Assembly: GCF_029784165.1 (NCBI RefSeq)
Contig: NC_073696.1
Location: forward strand, 115,498,991-115,562,990
DNA: 64,000 nucleotides
DNA from: Wyeomyia smithii
Taxonomy: Eukaryota; Arthropoda; Insecta; Diptera; Culicidae
Reading direction: 5' to 3'
The notes under the pieces are model-generated. The model had not been told where the DNA came from and did not search any database. It worked only from the letters and a program-made list of their open reading frames with translations. Below, in pieces: positions 35,212 through 48,900 of this stretch. How positions within the stretch are numbered: the first letter of the stretch is position 1; the number at the start of each line of letters is the position of its first letter. Both the position numbers and the translations under genes were made by a program.

Positions 35212-35400
35212 CGATCGAGGGCTTCGTAGTCGTTAGGATTTGACAAGCAGGTGTTTGTGAGCTCGAATCTTAATAGAATCCAGGCCATTTGATGTCAGCG
35301 GACTTAAGCATGGGTTTATTCTCAAGCTTCACGTTGAATTCTACAAAACCACAACTAATACCTCTAGAAACAAATAAGCTCCTCTTACAATACAACTGAC
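35212..35400 (+). mobile_element. tRNA-derived SINE family 3, second copy
   Basis: It contains GGCTTCGTAGTCGTTAGG, a decayed B box (GAGCTCGAATCTTAATAG), GCGGACTTAAGCATGGG and GAATTCTACAAAACCACAAC, in the same order as the 14.9-kb copy. Confidence 0.6.
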
Positions 35401-35430
35401 CAGAGGGACCTTAGCTTGTAAAATTAACGA

Positions 35431-36960
<1,530 letters not shown>

Positions 36961-37286
36961 TATAACAATCATGCTACTTACTCCCAGTGAAATTGCTAAT
37001 AATAGAAGTATGGAATACAACAAACACCCGGGCGATATCACAAAAGAGTAGCTGTGATGAGTCCATACAGGAATAGTCAATGAATAATCGGACGTGCCTT
37101 TTTGGCTAGTATTATTGAAAATTTGATATTGATTTGTTACCACTGACTGTATCAAAAACAATCACTGTTTGAAATCATCGAAATCTGCATTAGCCAAGAT
37201 CTATTCCGAAATATTCAGATTGAAAGGCTGCAAAAGCGCTATCTTCGTTTCACACTGCGAAGGCTCTTCCTACATATGAGCACCAG
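36961..37286. other. No gene recognised
   Basis: Unremarkable intronic sequence lies between the mariner and the SINE. A minus frame at 36946-37161 has a hydrophobic run but no family match. Confidence 0.4.
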
Positions 37287-37300
37287 TGCAATCTGTTGGG

Positions 37301-37523
37301 GGGGATATACTCTCCCAACTGGTCTCGAGGTACGATGCTGGCCTAACAAGCCAGTCGTCGTAGGTTCGAGTCTCGGCTCGGGAGAGACTGTTAGTGTCAG
37401 TAGGATCGTAGCGCTAGCCCCGCAATTGTCCTGTACACTTAACAGTTGTCTGCGAAGTCTGTGTATAATAAACAGAAGGTCGAGTTCCGAAACGGAATGT
37501 AGCACCAAGGCTTTGCTTTGCTT
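37301..37523 (+). mobile_element. tRNA-derived SINE family 2, full copy
   Basis: The tRNA-like head includes GATGCTGGCCTAACAAGCC and the B box GGTTCGAGTCTC (37363-37374). The body carries GTAGGATCGTAGCGCTAGCC, and the 3' end is a CTTTG repeat. A 14-bp duplication TGCAATCTGTTGGG flanks it (37287-37300, 37524-37537). Confidence 0.9.
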
Positions 37524-37537
37524 TGCAATCTGTTGGG

Positions 37538-37869
37538 AATTATTTCGCTTGAACGTTGATGAGATCAGAAATGCATGAAAAGAATTTCTTGGGATAGCCC
37601 CTATCCTCGTAATTATTTAAAAAAAAAATACGATGAGCTCAACAAGTCGTTTTTTAAACAGACTCCGTACAAAATTCTTAGAAAAATGTGGTTCCTACTA
37701 ACTTGTGCGACCTACTGGACGTATTCCGCAAAAGATAAATTTTCAGCTTTTCTGCTGTTTTGGCAAAACGGCGCGCGACAACTGTCAACTGAGTTAAAAG
37801 GGAAAAAGCACATCAGCGCCGCCACCGCTGAGACCGGAATACTACGCATAACTGAAACTCATTCGAATG
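37538..37869. other. No gene recognised
   Basis: A plus frame at 37575-37976 runs into the neighbouring SINE and has no recognisable domain. Confidence 0.4.
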
Positions 37870-37881
37870 ACCCGTTATTTT

Positions 37882-38233
37882 TTTTTTATTCTCGCTTGTT
37901 TTCCGTCGGTCTAGTTTCGCCACTGTTGTTGTGCCAATCACCGACGCCCGGGAGGCAACTCCACTCAGGACCCTAACTTACGACCGGTCGATTAACGGAC
38001 CGGCGCCAACGGCTTTACTTCCTCATGCGGTGGAAGGTGTGATCCCAGAGATTTTTCGCCTCAGAAAATCTCTCGGTGCCGGCTAGGATTGAATCTAGAC
38101 CAGTTGGGTTGGTTGTGAGTAGATCACGCCACCTCACAACCATTGACACCTATGTCGGCGTTGGGAGTCGAACCCAGGCGTCGAGTGCGGTTGGCGGAGA
38201 CGTTACCAACCACGCTAGGCCCCCCACGCCGTT
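37882..38233 (-). mobile_element. SINE family 1, copy c (minus)
   Basis: The plus strand begins with the T-rich tail TTTTATTCTCGCTTGTTTTC and ends in the inverted tRNA-like head (GGTTGGCGGAGACGTTACCA). The duplication ACCCGTTATTTT flanks it at 37870-37881 and 38234-38245. Confidence 0.9.
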
Positions 38234-38245
38234 ACCCGTTATTTT

Positions 38246-38679
38246 GATCCACGGAAATAAATTTCGTGGTACGTCTGTTTGTCTGTGATTAAAGTAGGCC
38301 CCCTAAATATGATACTTAAATATGATACTTACAAGTTATTACTATTTAAAACTTCGCTGCTCATTCATACTTTCAAAACAAAAAAAGCACATGTTCAATA
38401 AAGTTTTATTAAAAACCATTGGGGTAAAATTGAAATTTTCAGTCGGTAGATTTCGGCGATTGTGTTAAGCGTTTTTTCGAGGCCACCCACCGCCCGTCAA
38501 AACATTCTCTATCTAAACCTTTCCGGTGGAGTCAACTGGGATACTGAAAACCTTGGTGGGTTCGGATTCATACCCGGAGCGAGCTTTGGACACACGCTAA
38601 CTGAGAAGGTTATCCGAATGCGGCAGTTCTTCCATATAGGATGAAGTTCAATAGCGGCTGAATAACTGAATGCGATGCC
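38246..38679. other. No gene recognised
   Basis: This is an intronic stretch between the SINE and a MITE. No frame of interest was seen. Confidence 0.4.
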
Positions 38680-38682
38680 TTA

Positions 38683-39284
38683 GGGACGATCCATTAATGA
38701 TGTCACGCAAAATTTGGAGAGAAATAACTCCCCCCCTCCTCTTTGTCACAAGCTGTCACAACTTCCTTGACCCCCCCCCTTAATTACGTCACGTTTTTAA
38801 ACTTTTTCCCCCCTCTTTTTGGTAATAATTGATTGAAAATCGAGAAATTTGTTAGAATTGCATTTTTTCTTAAAAAGAACGATTTTACTGAAAGAAAAAC
38901 TGAAGCTAAAAGGAAAAGAAGATTATAGAAGATAACTAGAAAGCGTTTAGTTCTAAGTCCAAGGATACTGTTGATAGAAAGCCGAGACAGTAACTGCAGC
39001 ATCATTGCTGATTTTTGAAAAACCATTAATATTTAGTTCCTCTTCTTCAATCAAATCGCAATCCAAATCTTCTCCACATGTTACAATAGCCATGCATTTT
39101 TATTTACGTTTTGTCACAAGTTTTGTATTTATTGATTAGATTGAGAGACACTAAAAATTAATGAAACTGCGCAATGAAACTGAACATGCACGGTAAAACA
39201 TAATTAACGAACATTATGCTTTTTAAATTAAAACCCCCTCCCCCCCCCCCCCCTAAACGCGTGACATCATTAATGGATGGTCCC
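38683..39284. mobile_element. 602-bp MITE with TTA duplication and C-rich flanks
   Basis: The left end GGGACGATCCATTAATGATG and the inverted right end GGGACCATCCATTAATGATG form TIRs of at least 25 bp with one mismatch. TTA flanks both sides (38680-38682, 39285-39287). Long C runs sit just inside each end (38731-38737, 38770-38778, 39236-39253). No transposase. A TTA duplication suggests PIF/Harbinger. Confidence 0.85.
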
Positions 39285-39904
39285 TTATCAGCTTCGTACA
39301 ATTTTGGCACGCTCTTACGGAGCTAAACATAACAATTCCAATGAGACAGCATGCTTCACGTCGAACAATTCAAGAAAAAATTCCAAGCAAACTAAAACGG
39401 TCTCAGTTTATTGAATCGTACAAACTATTCATCAGTCGAGTCTGTGCGAGCTACCGAGTTATTATTTCTTCAAAGTATTTTTAATTATTCGTTCACATTG
39501 AACATGAAGGGAAACTCATTAGTATGTTAGTTTTTGTGTATCGTATTTTTATCTCTGATATTAAATAAATTTTCATCTTACAAAGTATAACAATAGCCTG
39601 CAATATATCGGCAGAAACATCTTCTGCACACTGGTAGGGGCAGGCTACCCCGCCAGTGATCTGATACGCAGCTGATATATCAGCAAGAATAATTCTCCCG
39701 CACCGCTGTTACCCCGCTAGCAGCACGGACCATCATACGATCGAGCGAGTGGAAGTCAACTACAAGTGGCATCTACAAGGTCGAGTGTAAGATACGGCCA
39801 CTGTGTCACAACACGAAGCTGGATCGTCATTGTTTGTTCTGCGGAGACACTCGATTAATCCAACTATCAGCTCAGAGGTCGTGACTTAGACGTTCGGTGG
39901 AGTA

Positions 39905-40065
39905 TTCACTTTAGAATTTTTATCATTATTATTAATATTATTATTATTATTGTTATTATTATAATTATTATTATTATTATTGTTATTATTATTATTATTG
40001 TTATAATTACTATTATTATTATTACTATTATTACTATTGTTATTAGTATTAGTATTACTGTCTGT
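39905..40065. repeat. ATT/AAT microsatellite in the 5' UTR of copy B
   Basis: An imperfect TATTATTATTGTTATT-type tract of about 160 bp. On the minus strand it reads as a poly-Asn frame, which is an artefact. Confidence 0.95.
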
Positions 40066-40195
40066 TTTTTTATTTTGATCCATTGTAGTTTGAAAAATTG
40101 TTTTAAAAATTTAATATCAACTACTTGATCCCCTCACCCCCCCCACATTCGGATATTTATCGTTTGTGTGCGGTAGAGCATAACGCTCCCGCAAA

Positions 40196-41575
40196 ATGGA
40201 CGACATGCAGGTGCAACTATTCCTGGATGTGGAAACAAATGGAAAAGAGATTGAGATCTCCCCCATCAATTCCCCTCTACCTTCCTCGCTACCTAGCCCC
40301 GTACCAAGGGTACCGGCAACACGGGTGAAAGCTTACCCAAATGCTTCGAAAGGTCCGTTCGTAGTTTACTTTAGGCCCATAAAGAAGCCTCTTAATATTA
40401 TACAAATAGGCAAGGACCTGGCAAAACAGTTTTCGGCCGTAACCGAGATTACGAAGGTGAGGCCGAACAAACTGCGAGTTGTCGTGAGTAGCTTGAAGCA
40501 AGCAAACGAAATTGCTAGCTACGAGCTCTTTACAAGGGAGTACCGCGTGTACATCCCTGCCAAGAACGTGGAGATCGACGGTGTGGTTACCGAAGGAAGC
40601 CTCACGGTCGATGAAATTTTGCGTCACGGGGTTGGCTGCTTCAAGAACCCCCTGATTCAAGATGTAAAGATACTGGATGTCAAGCAATTACATTCAGTAT
40701 CCATCGAAGAAGGGAAGAAGAAATTCCTCCCTTCGGATTCCTTCCGTGTAACATTCGCCGGATCCGCATTGCCGAACTACATCTCTTTGGACAGGGTTCG
40801 TCTGCCTGTACGCCTGTTTGTACCGCGGGTCATGCATTGCCAAAACTGCAAGCAGTTAGGTCATACAGCCACCTACTGCTGCAACAAGGCACGCTGCAGC
40901 AAGTGCGGAGGCAATCATGCTGAGACCGCTTGCAGTGAGGATACTGAAAAGTGTCATTACTGCGAGGGAACTCGGCATGACCTTTCGGCGTGTCCCGCGT
41001 ACAAACAGCGCGAGGAAAAAATTAAGCGTTCCCTTAAGGAACGATCAAAGCGCTCTTTTGCAGAAATGCTTAAGAGGGCTGAGCCACCCTCGACAGGAAA
41101 CATCTTTTCCTTTTTGCCAACCGATGAGGGTACATCTGACGATCCCGTCGAAGGGTGTTCTTATGCCTTACCAGAAGGATCTAGGAAGAGGAGAATGCTC
41201 AACTCTCCTAATCTTTCTCGCAAAGGTCGTAAGATAACCCCTAGCGGAATGACCAATAAGACAACACAGAAAGGAAGCGGTGAAGAAAAACCGAAGCAAG
41301 TACCCCCCGGTTTTAATTTAAAATCAAACCAGGAGTACCCACCGCTTCCTGGGGCACCAAAAACCCCTCGTGCACCCATTTCTCGATCAGAAGACATAAA
41401 AGAAACAGGGTTCATAAAATTCTCTGATATTGTGGACTGGATATTTAAAACATTCAACATACCAGATCCCCTTCAAAACATTCTTCTTGCCCTTCTCCCT
41501 ACAGTGAAAACCTATTTGAAGCAACTCACAGCAACTTGGCCCCTCATTTCAGCTATCGTATCTTTCGATGACTAA
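40196..41575 (+). CDS. ORF1 (gag-like zinc-knuckle protein), copy B, intact
   Basis: A 459-residue protein with no interruption. The N-terminal 150 residues show an RRM-like region (FVVYFRPIKKPLNIIQIGKD, VRPNKLRVVVSSLKQANEIA). Three CCHC knuckles lie at about residues 217-266 (CQNCKQLGHTATYC, CSKCGGNHAETAC, CHYCEGTRHDLSAC). A basic patch and a Pro/Ser-rich linker follow, then a C-terminal FSDIVDWIFKTFNIPDP block. Known homologues bind element RNA and form ribonucleoprotein. The start ATG follows CGCAAA and is the first in frame after the microsatellite. The stop overlaps the ORF2 start (ATGACTAA). Confidence 0.93.
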   Translation: MDDMQVQLFLDVETNGKEIEISPINSPLPSSLPSPVPRVPATRVKAYPNASKGPFVVYFRPIKKPLNIIQIGKDLAKQFSAVTEITKVRPNKLRVVVSSLKQANEIASYELFTREYRVYIPAKNVEIDGVVTEGSLTVDEILRHGVGCFKNPLIQDVKILDVKQLHSVSIEEGKKKFLPSDSFRVTFAGSALPNYISLDRVRLPVRLFVPRVMHCQNCKQLGHTATYCCNKARCSKCGGNHAETACSEDTEKCHYCEGTRHDLSACPAYKQREEKIKRSLKERSKRSFAEMLKRAEPPSTGNIFSFLPTDEGTSDDPVEGCSYALPEGSRKRRMLNSPNLSRKGRKITPSGMTNKTTQKGSGEEKPKQVPPGFNLKSNQEYPPLPGAPKTPRAPISRSEDIKETGFIKFSDIVDWIFKTFNIPDPLQNILLALLPTVKTYLKQLTATWPLISAIVSFDD

Positions 41576-44500
41576 TACGTCGAAAGATGTTAGGAATTTT
41601 GTCACTGTGTTACAGTGGAACTGCAGAAGTATCATCCCCAAACTCGATTTATTTTCACATTTGATAAACACATACAATTATGATGCGTTCGCGCTCTGTG
41701 AAACTTTTCTCAATTCAAATGACCAACTTAATTTCCACGATTTCAACATCATTCGTCGAGATCGAGACTCACACGATGGAGGTATACTTTTAGGGATCAA
41801 AAAGCGCTATTCTTTTTTCAGAATCGACCTTCCCTCGTTCTCGAATATTGAAGTTGTTGCCATTCAAACGAATATGAAAGGAAAAGACCTTTGCCTTGTT
41901 TCGTTATATATTCCCCCATCCGCGCGGATTGAACAGAAGCAACTCCTTGATAAAGCAGAATTGTAGCGGGGGCCTAGTGTGGTTGGTAACGTCTCCGCCA
42001 ACCACGCTCGACGCCTGGGTTCGAATCCCACCGCCGACATAGGTGTCGATGGTTGTGGGGTGGCGTGATCCACTCACAACCAACCCAACTGGTCTAGATT
42101 CAATCCTAGCCGACACCGGGAGATTTTCTGAGGCGAAAAATCTCTGGGATCACGCCTTACATCGCATGAGGAAGTAAAGCCGTTGGCGCCGGTTCGTTAA
42201 TAAACGGGTCGTGAGTTAGGGACCTGGGTGTGGATTCGCCTCCCTGGGCGTCGGTAATTGGCCACAACAGTGGCGGAAATAGACCGACGGAAAATAAGCG
42301 AGAATAAAAAAAAAAGCAGAATTGCTTCCCGCACCTTTTTTGATTTTGGGAGATTTAAACTCTCACTGTTCGCTATGGGGGTCGCTGTACGACGACAACC
42401 GATCTTCTTTAATCTGTAACTTGATCGACGACTTCAATATGACAGTTTTGAATACTGGGGAAGCGACACGCGTACCTAATCCTCCAGCACGTGAAAGCGT
42501 GCTTGACCTATCCCTCTGCTCGACATCACTAGCGTTAGATTGCCAGTGGAAAGTAATCAACGATCCCCACGGTAGTGATCATCTTCCAATCGTTATATCA
42601 ATTGCTAATGGTTCAACTCCCCCGAATCCAATCAATATTTCCTACGACCTTACACGTTATATTGATTGGAAGTGTTATGAGTCTATTATAGCGCAATCTA
42701 TCGAGACTCACGAGGAACTTCCTCCGGAGGAAGAATACGCGTTCTTGGCTGGCTTGATAATCGACGCCGCGACTCAAGCTCAGACGAAACCGATACCCGG
42801 GGTAACGATTAGACAGCGCCCTCCCAACAAATGGTGGGACAAAGAGTGCTCTGAGCTGTACGTGCGAAGGTCCGCGGCGTATAAGGACTACCGGGAGTAC
42901 GGCACTGTCAACCTGCCTCGAAAGTACGAGGCACTGGGCAGGCAGATGAAGAGCTTAGTAAAGGCGAAAAAACGCGGGTACTGGCGGCGGTGCGTAAACG
43001 CGTTGTCGAGCGAAACAACGATGAGCACTCTTTGGGATACCGCCAGGCGCATGCGGAACCGTGACGTTTCGAATGAAAGCGAGGAGTATTCAGATCGCTG
43101 GATACTCGATTTTGCCAAAAAGGTCTGTCCGGACTCTGTACCGGAACAGAAAACCTTTCGCGACGCGTTATTAGTAACTACGGAAGAGCCTCCATTTTCG
43201 ATGTTGGAATTTTCAATGGCTCTCCTGTCGTGCAACAATAAGGCTCCAGAGTTAGATAGAATAAAATTCAACCTGTTAAAGAATCTACCCGACTCTGCAA
43301 AAAGACGCTTGTTGAATTTGTTCAACAAGTTTCTTGAGCTAAATATTGTTCCGCATGACTGGAGGGAGGTAAAAGTCATTGCTATTCGGAAACCCGGGAA
43401 ACCTGCCTCTGATCACAATTCATATAGGCCGATTGCGATGCTCTCTTGCCTCCGGAAATTAATGAAGAAAATGATCCTCTTACGGTTAGACAAATGGGTC
43501 GAAACAAACGGGTTACTTTCAGATACTCAATTTGGCTTTCGCCGGGGCAAAGGGACGAACGATTGCCTAGCGTTGCTTTCTACTGAAATTCAACTAGCCT
43601 TTTCTCGAAAAGAGCAAATGGCTTCTGCGTTCATGGATATTGAGGGGGGCTTTTGACTCTGTCTCTGTAGAAGTTTTAAGCGCGAAACTTCATTCGCAGG
43701 GACTTTCACCAAATTTGAATAACTTTTTGCTCAATTTGTTGTCAGAAAAGCATATATATATTTCTCACATGGCAATTCGACAACTTCCCGAATTAGTTAC
43801 ATGGGTCTTCCCCAGGGTTCATGTTTAAGTCCTCTCTTATATAATTTTTACGTCAATGACATCGATGAATGTCTTGCAAATTCATGCACGCTAAGGCAAC
43901 TTGCAGACGATAGCGTTGTATCCATTACTGGTAGCGAGGCTAGCGATCTGCAAGGACCATTGCAAGATACCTTAGACAATTTGTCTGAATGGGCTCTTAA
44001 GCTGGGTATCGAATTCTCTCCGGAGAAAACTGAGCTGGTCGTTTTTTCTAGGAAGCATAATCCAGCTCAGCTGCAGCTCCTACTAACGGGTAAAACGATC
44101 TCTCAGGTTTTAGTCGCTAAATATCTCGGGGTCTGGTTCGACTCTAAATGCACCTGGGCTTGTCATATTAGGTATCTGGCACAAAAATGCCAACAGAGGA
44201 TTAATTTTCTTCGTACGATTACCGGAACCTGGTGGGGAGCCCACCCAGGAGACCTTCTAAGGCTTTACCAAACAACGATATTGTCTGTAATTGAGTACGG
44301 GTGTTTCTGCTTCCGCTCCGCAGCAAACACACATTTGATCAAACTGGAACGAATACAGTATCGTTGTTTGCGTATTGCCTTTGGTTGCATGCAGTCGACC
44401 CATACGATGAGTCTTGAAGTGCTAGCGGGTATTCTTCCGTTGAAACATCGTTTTTGGAATCTCTCTTACCGGTTGCTAATTCGATGCACTGTTATGAACC

Positions 44501-45606
44501 CATTAGTAATTGAAAATTTCGAGAGGTTGGTCGACCTTCAATCTCAATCCAGATTTATGACTTTATATTTTGACTATATGGCTCAAGATATTAATCCTTC
44601 TTCATACGATTCCTCCAATGTCCCACTTTTAGATACTTCTAATAATGCTATATTCTTCGACACCACCATGAAACAAGACATTTCTGGTATCCCGGATCAA
44701 TTGCGACCCCAAGAGATCCCTAAATTTTTTTCCAATAAGTTTGAACATGTTAGTTATGATAGATGGTTTTACACTGACGGATCTAATCTAGATGAGTCTA
44801 CTGGCTTCGGTGTTTTCCACGAAAATTTTACCGCCTCCTACAAACTCGATGCTCCTGCTTCCGTGTACGTCGCAGAACTTGCTGCTATTCAGTACTTTCT
44901 TGGGATCATCGAAACCCTACCCATAGACCACCACTTCATCTTCACAGACAGTCTCAGTGCCATTGAGGCTCTGCGATCGATGAAGACTGTGAAGCACACC
45001 CCGTATTTCCTGGGGAGAATACGGCGGTTTTTAAGTGCTTTAACAGATAAAAATTACCGGGTTACCTTAGCGTGGGTCCCTTCTTATTGTTCCATTCCGG
45101 GCAATGAGAAGGCTGACGCTTTAGCGTAGGTGGGTGCTATTGATGGCGATATTTATATTGCTTATGATGAATTTTATAGCATTTTGCGTCAGAGAACACT
45201 CAATAGTTGGCAATCATCATGGAACTCAGATGAACTGGGACGGTGGCTACATTCCATTTTTCCTAAGGTATCGACGAAAGCATGGTTCAAGGGGTTGGAT
45301 GTAGGTCGGGACTTCATTCGCGTGATGTCCAGACTTATGTCCAATCACTATACGTTAAACACGCATCTCTTTCGTATAGGGCTTGTAGACAGTAATCACT
45401 GCGTTTGTGGCGATGGCTACCATAACATCGAGCATGTTGTTTGGTCGTGTAACGAATACTGTGGTGTTAGGTCTGAGCTAATAGATTCCCTTCGGGCCCG
45501 AGGAAAACAACCGAACGTACCCGTTAGAGACATTCTGGGAAGCGGTGATCTCCAGTACATGACACAGCTATACGGGTTTATAAAAAATGCTGGCATTAAA
45601 ATTTGA
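41568..45606 (+). pseudogene. ORF2 (endonuclease-RT-RNase H), copy B, disrupted
   Basis: The ATG at 41568 overlaps the ORF1 stop. The endonuclease is at about 41600-42620 (LQWNCRS, ILGDLNSH, GSDHLPIVISI) and is split by the SINE 41964-42312. The RT is at about 43200-44170 (RRGKGTNDCLALLST, GLPQGSCLSPLLYNFY, LADDS at 43901-43915). RNase H is at about 44770-45130 (FYTDGSN, ELAAIQYF, FTDSLSAIEAL, then PSYCSIPGNEKADALA). The C-terminal knuckle CVCGDGYHNIEHVVWSC is near 45406. Defects are a frameshift in a G run at about 43650, a second at about 43760-43800, and AAG to TAG at 45127-45129. The RNase H His found in copies A and C (PSHC) is Tyr here. Confidence 0.9.
41964..42312 (+). mobile_element. 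SINE family 1, copy b, inside ORF2 of copy B
   Basis: It shares the head and body of the 23-kb copy, with B box GGTTCGAATCC near 42018. The 12-bp duplication AAAGCAGAATTG flanks it (41952-41963, 42313-42324). Removing it restores DKAELLPAPFLILGD in frame, so the SINE landed after copy B had inserted. Confidence 0.93.
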
Positions 45607-45975
45607 TTTCTTTTATCTATTTGCTAGAATACAATTTCTGTCACAAACTGAAAGAGAATGATACACCCGGCTGGAGACACTAAAACGAAGACTCGGCATC
45701 TCTATGTTTACGCAGACACCTCAGACCAAAACTGCTCAAATAGAACATCACTGGTTAGCCACGTACAAATGAATACATTCTGTATAGTTAAAAACAAAAT
45801 TGTAACACCCCTCCTCTCACCGTAAATCCCACTAGCTCGTAGTCGGCCGCGAGAATAAAAAAAAAGGCCTCCCTCTTTTCCCTGCTAAATTAGAATTTAA
45901 AAAAAATGTACTTGGCTCAGTTAAACATAAATTGTATCGTGCCGTGTCAAATAAACTATTTAAAAACTAAAAAAA

Positions 45976-48900
45976 ACTTCGTTTCAGGATTTGTTATCAT
46001 ATCTATTTCAGATTAATTTTGACGTGGGATTACGTCTTTGCTTTCTATACTGGTATGCATTCTGTAAAATTGTAAATGAAACTGGCAAAAGTTGCGTCAG
46101 ATTTCAAACGATAATAACAGCATAACCACATGATGGATAACAATAACCAATATGTTGTTGAATAGATAAAATGTTGAACAATTTTGTTATACGCTAGTTA
46201 TCATTATTTTTTCATTGCAAAGCGGTAAACATCGATAAAAAGTGTCAAGGACAAATTTACGCGAAAAATGACCCAATCACATGCGAGCATTCCTAGCACA
46301 GATGACATGAATAGGCACCAACCATTCCCTGTGATATTCTCTGTATCAATATCCAGAAAAAAAATGACAGTGTTTCCTCGTCCCAATAGGTCAATTCATG
46401 TTTGCTTCCATGAACCTGGACTAATTTGATGTCTCGAAGGTAAAGATTTTTTGAAAAGTTTTAAACAAACCCCTTTCTTGAACAATTTCTAAACCTGCTG
46501 TTAGAGCATAATAGAAACTGATGTCTTGAAAGAAAACATGCTGGTAAAAGCAACAGTACCGTAGAGTATTTTGGAGCAGAACGCCGCTAGTTTCTCTTCG
46601 TCTATCATTGCGACTTCTATTCGCGTGCAATCAAAACTGCAATGCTGCTACTGATGGTGGTTCATCTCATGAACATGATTACCATAAAAATCATATATTA
46701 CTCAACAAGAATTGAACATTTTTGTAACGGTTATAAGATTTTTCTATTTATTTTTATCTTCGATATTCACTAAATAATCGTGACCGACATAATATCGAAC
46801 GAGTAAGTTCCTAAAAACACTAATTTATAGAAAAGTAAGAGTCACCGAGTGCTTGTGAATTTTTGTCCATTTACTAAGATCTATTCAGAATCTTTTTTTA
46901 CATTTCAACATTGTTAGATATTTTTTTATTTTTAACTTTACAAATAGAATAATATACTTATATTAGCTATCTTCGTAGTACAGTGAATGTAATTGCTGTC
47001 AAATGAAACAAACTTGTGACGCAATAAACAAAAATGAATCTTTATAAATTTTAACTTCGTTGCAATTGTTAAATGTTTTTTGCACCGAAAAAAAACACTG
47101 CAGGCCATCACCAAGTGTAAATGAAGTTCTTTCAAGTATAATTAAATATATTTCAGAAAAAATTAAGGAGAGGCAGAGAATTAAAATACGCAAATCGCTG
47201 AACAAACGAAGTTATTGTGTCTGTAGTTACAGTGTTTAGTCCCACGTCACCATTTCATACAACCACATGTAGTATTTAATGTTTCCATACGATTTAATTT
47301 GGGAAAATCTACTATCTCAAAACTTATTCTCTAAAGATGTCCGATTGGCTCCTAAAAATATATCGATACATGATATTCGTAGAAAATTTTCCTGAAAAAA
47401 ATCTCTTCTGAAGTTCTTAAGGCGCTACGATGCTTGTGGAAAAAATTATTCACCCCAAACTGATTAAATGTCTGACGAACGACTCACCCTTGAATTTTTG
47501 CAACAACAGCATCCTGCAGCAGTGTCAGATATTCAATCAGTTTGAGGGAAATTACTTTTTTTTTATCGAAAACATATTGGAAAAAAACTAAATCGTATTA
47601 AAATATGTTATTTGTTTCTCGTGTAGATAGAACTTTGAAATTCTTAAACTATGCTCTTCTGATTGGGTATCCATCTTTTTAGGGAGGAGGAGGGAGTAAC
47701 TGTTTTTATTATACGCATTTCAATGATCTTTAAACCATATTTTGTTTGTTTTTCCGACTACATTGGTAAAAGTTCTTGCATGGCTGTGTTTATTGTATAA
47801 CTTTAAACTAGAAATAAAAAATTATCCATTTTGCTGAAAATGCTCATCTACTAGTAACATTTTAAAAAATCCACTAGTGACTGAAGAAATTCGTCGATTT
47901 TTCTAATTTGATAAAGTAAAAATCAGTAAAACGACATTATTTTTTCAAAACAAACTGGAAGGAGACGAAAACCAAAGTTTTCATATACCATAACTTTACA
48001 AAGCTCTTAGCTTTGAGGTGTCCGTTTCATAGAAAGTTTATTGTTGTGAAGTGTGCACCCTAGTTGTAGGAAAAACATGCATTCGACACTGAGCACTTTA
48101 GAAACAACAAGTTTTTGCGGTAAAAAAAACTCAATTAAAACGCGATAACTGTTCCCTTCAGGTACGCTTTTAATCCATCATGAGGGAGAGGGATAAATGA
48201 ACAAACGCTACTTTTCCATTTAAATAATGCATTTACTAGCAAGACAAGCTGATCTTGTCTACTTAGTCATCTCTCGACTCAAGAGACTGCTTTTACTTTC
48301 ATGTGGTGTGTAATTGAACAACATAAGAGTTTCGAGCGTACTCAAATATTTTAAATATCATTATATAATGGCAACGCAAATCTTCACCACACCCACCCTA
48401 CGGAGCGATAACATTCTGTGCCGTTTCATATGCTTGTGAGTACGAAGCACCGGTGCGACCAGCAATTTTCAGTCAGTTTTAACAACATCCGTCGGAGTGC
48501 TTGTTCAGGTCCATAGTGCCACCAAAAGAAGCAGAATTCTCCGGCAAGTTCTCCAATCTCACGACGAGTAAAATCATTGCGGCTTACGATGCCGCTAACT
48601 AAAGTTATCTGGATGTATGATGGTGAAGGAATAACTACTGAAAACCACGAGAAAGCGAATGAGAGAAGAGCAAAAAATGAGTCGTGAGTGCAAATCGTGT
48701 CACGAGATATAACCGTCCTCGCAAAGTTTCTCGTTTGTGTGGGTGCCCTCGGTCACTAATAGCTGGTCGTGTCAAACCCAGAGAAAAATGAAAAAAATAC
48801 CATGAAAAATTCACACAATTTCCCGAATTAAACTTTATTGTTAGTTCGTTAGTTTATTGTGTTGTTTTATTTGCGCTGATTGTCACTTAATTGAACAACT

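Larger units (their letters stand above)
39600..45975 (+). mobile_element. I-group non-LTR retrotransposon, copy B (near full length)
   Basis: It has a 5' UTR (about 39600-40195, including an ATT microsatellite), ORF1, ORF2 and a 3' UTR ending GTGCCGTGTCAAATAAACTA plus an A-rich tail near 45970. ORF1 is intact. ORF2 is broken by a SINE, two frameshifts and one nonsense change. It lies in the antisense orientation within the exchanger intron. The 5' boundary is approximate, since no target duplication was found. Confidence 0.9.

Noticed and set aside
35212..35400. Terminal repeat of the neighbouring mariner
   Set aside because: The sequence matches SINE family 3 at 14.9 kb and is absent from the mariner relic at 6.9 kb.
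39886..40083. Poly-Asn frame on the minus strand
   Set aside because: It is the ATT/AAT microsatellite in the 5' UTR of copy B.
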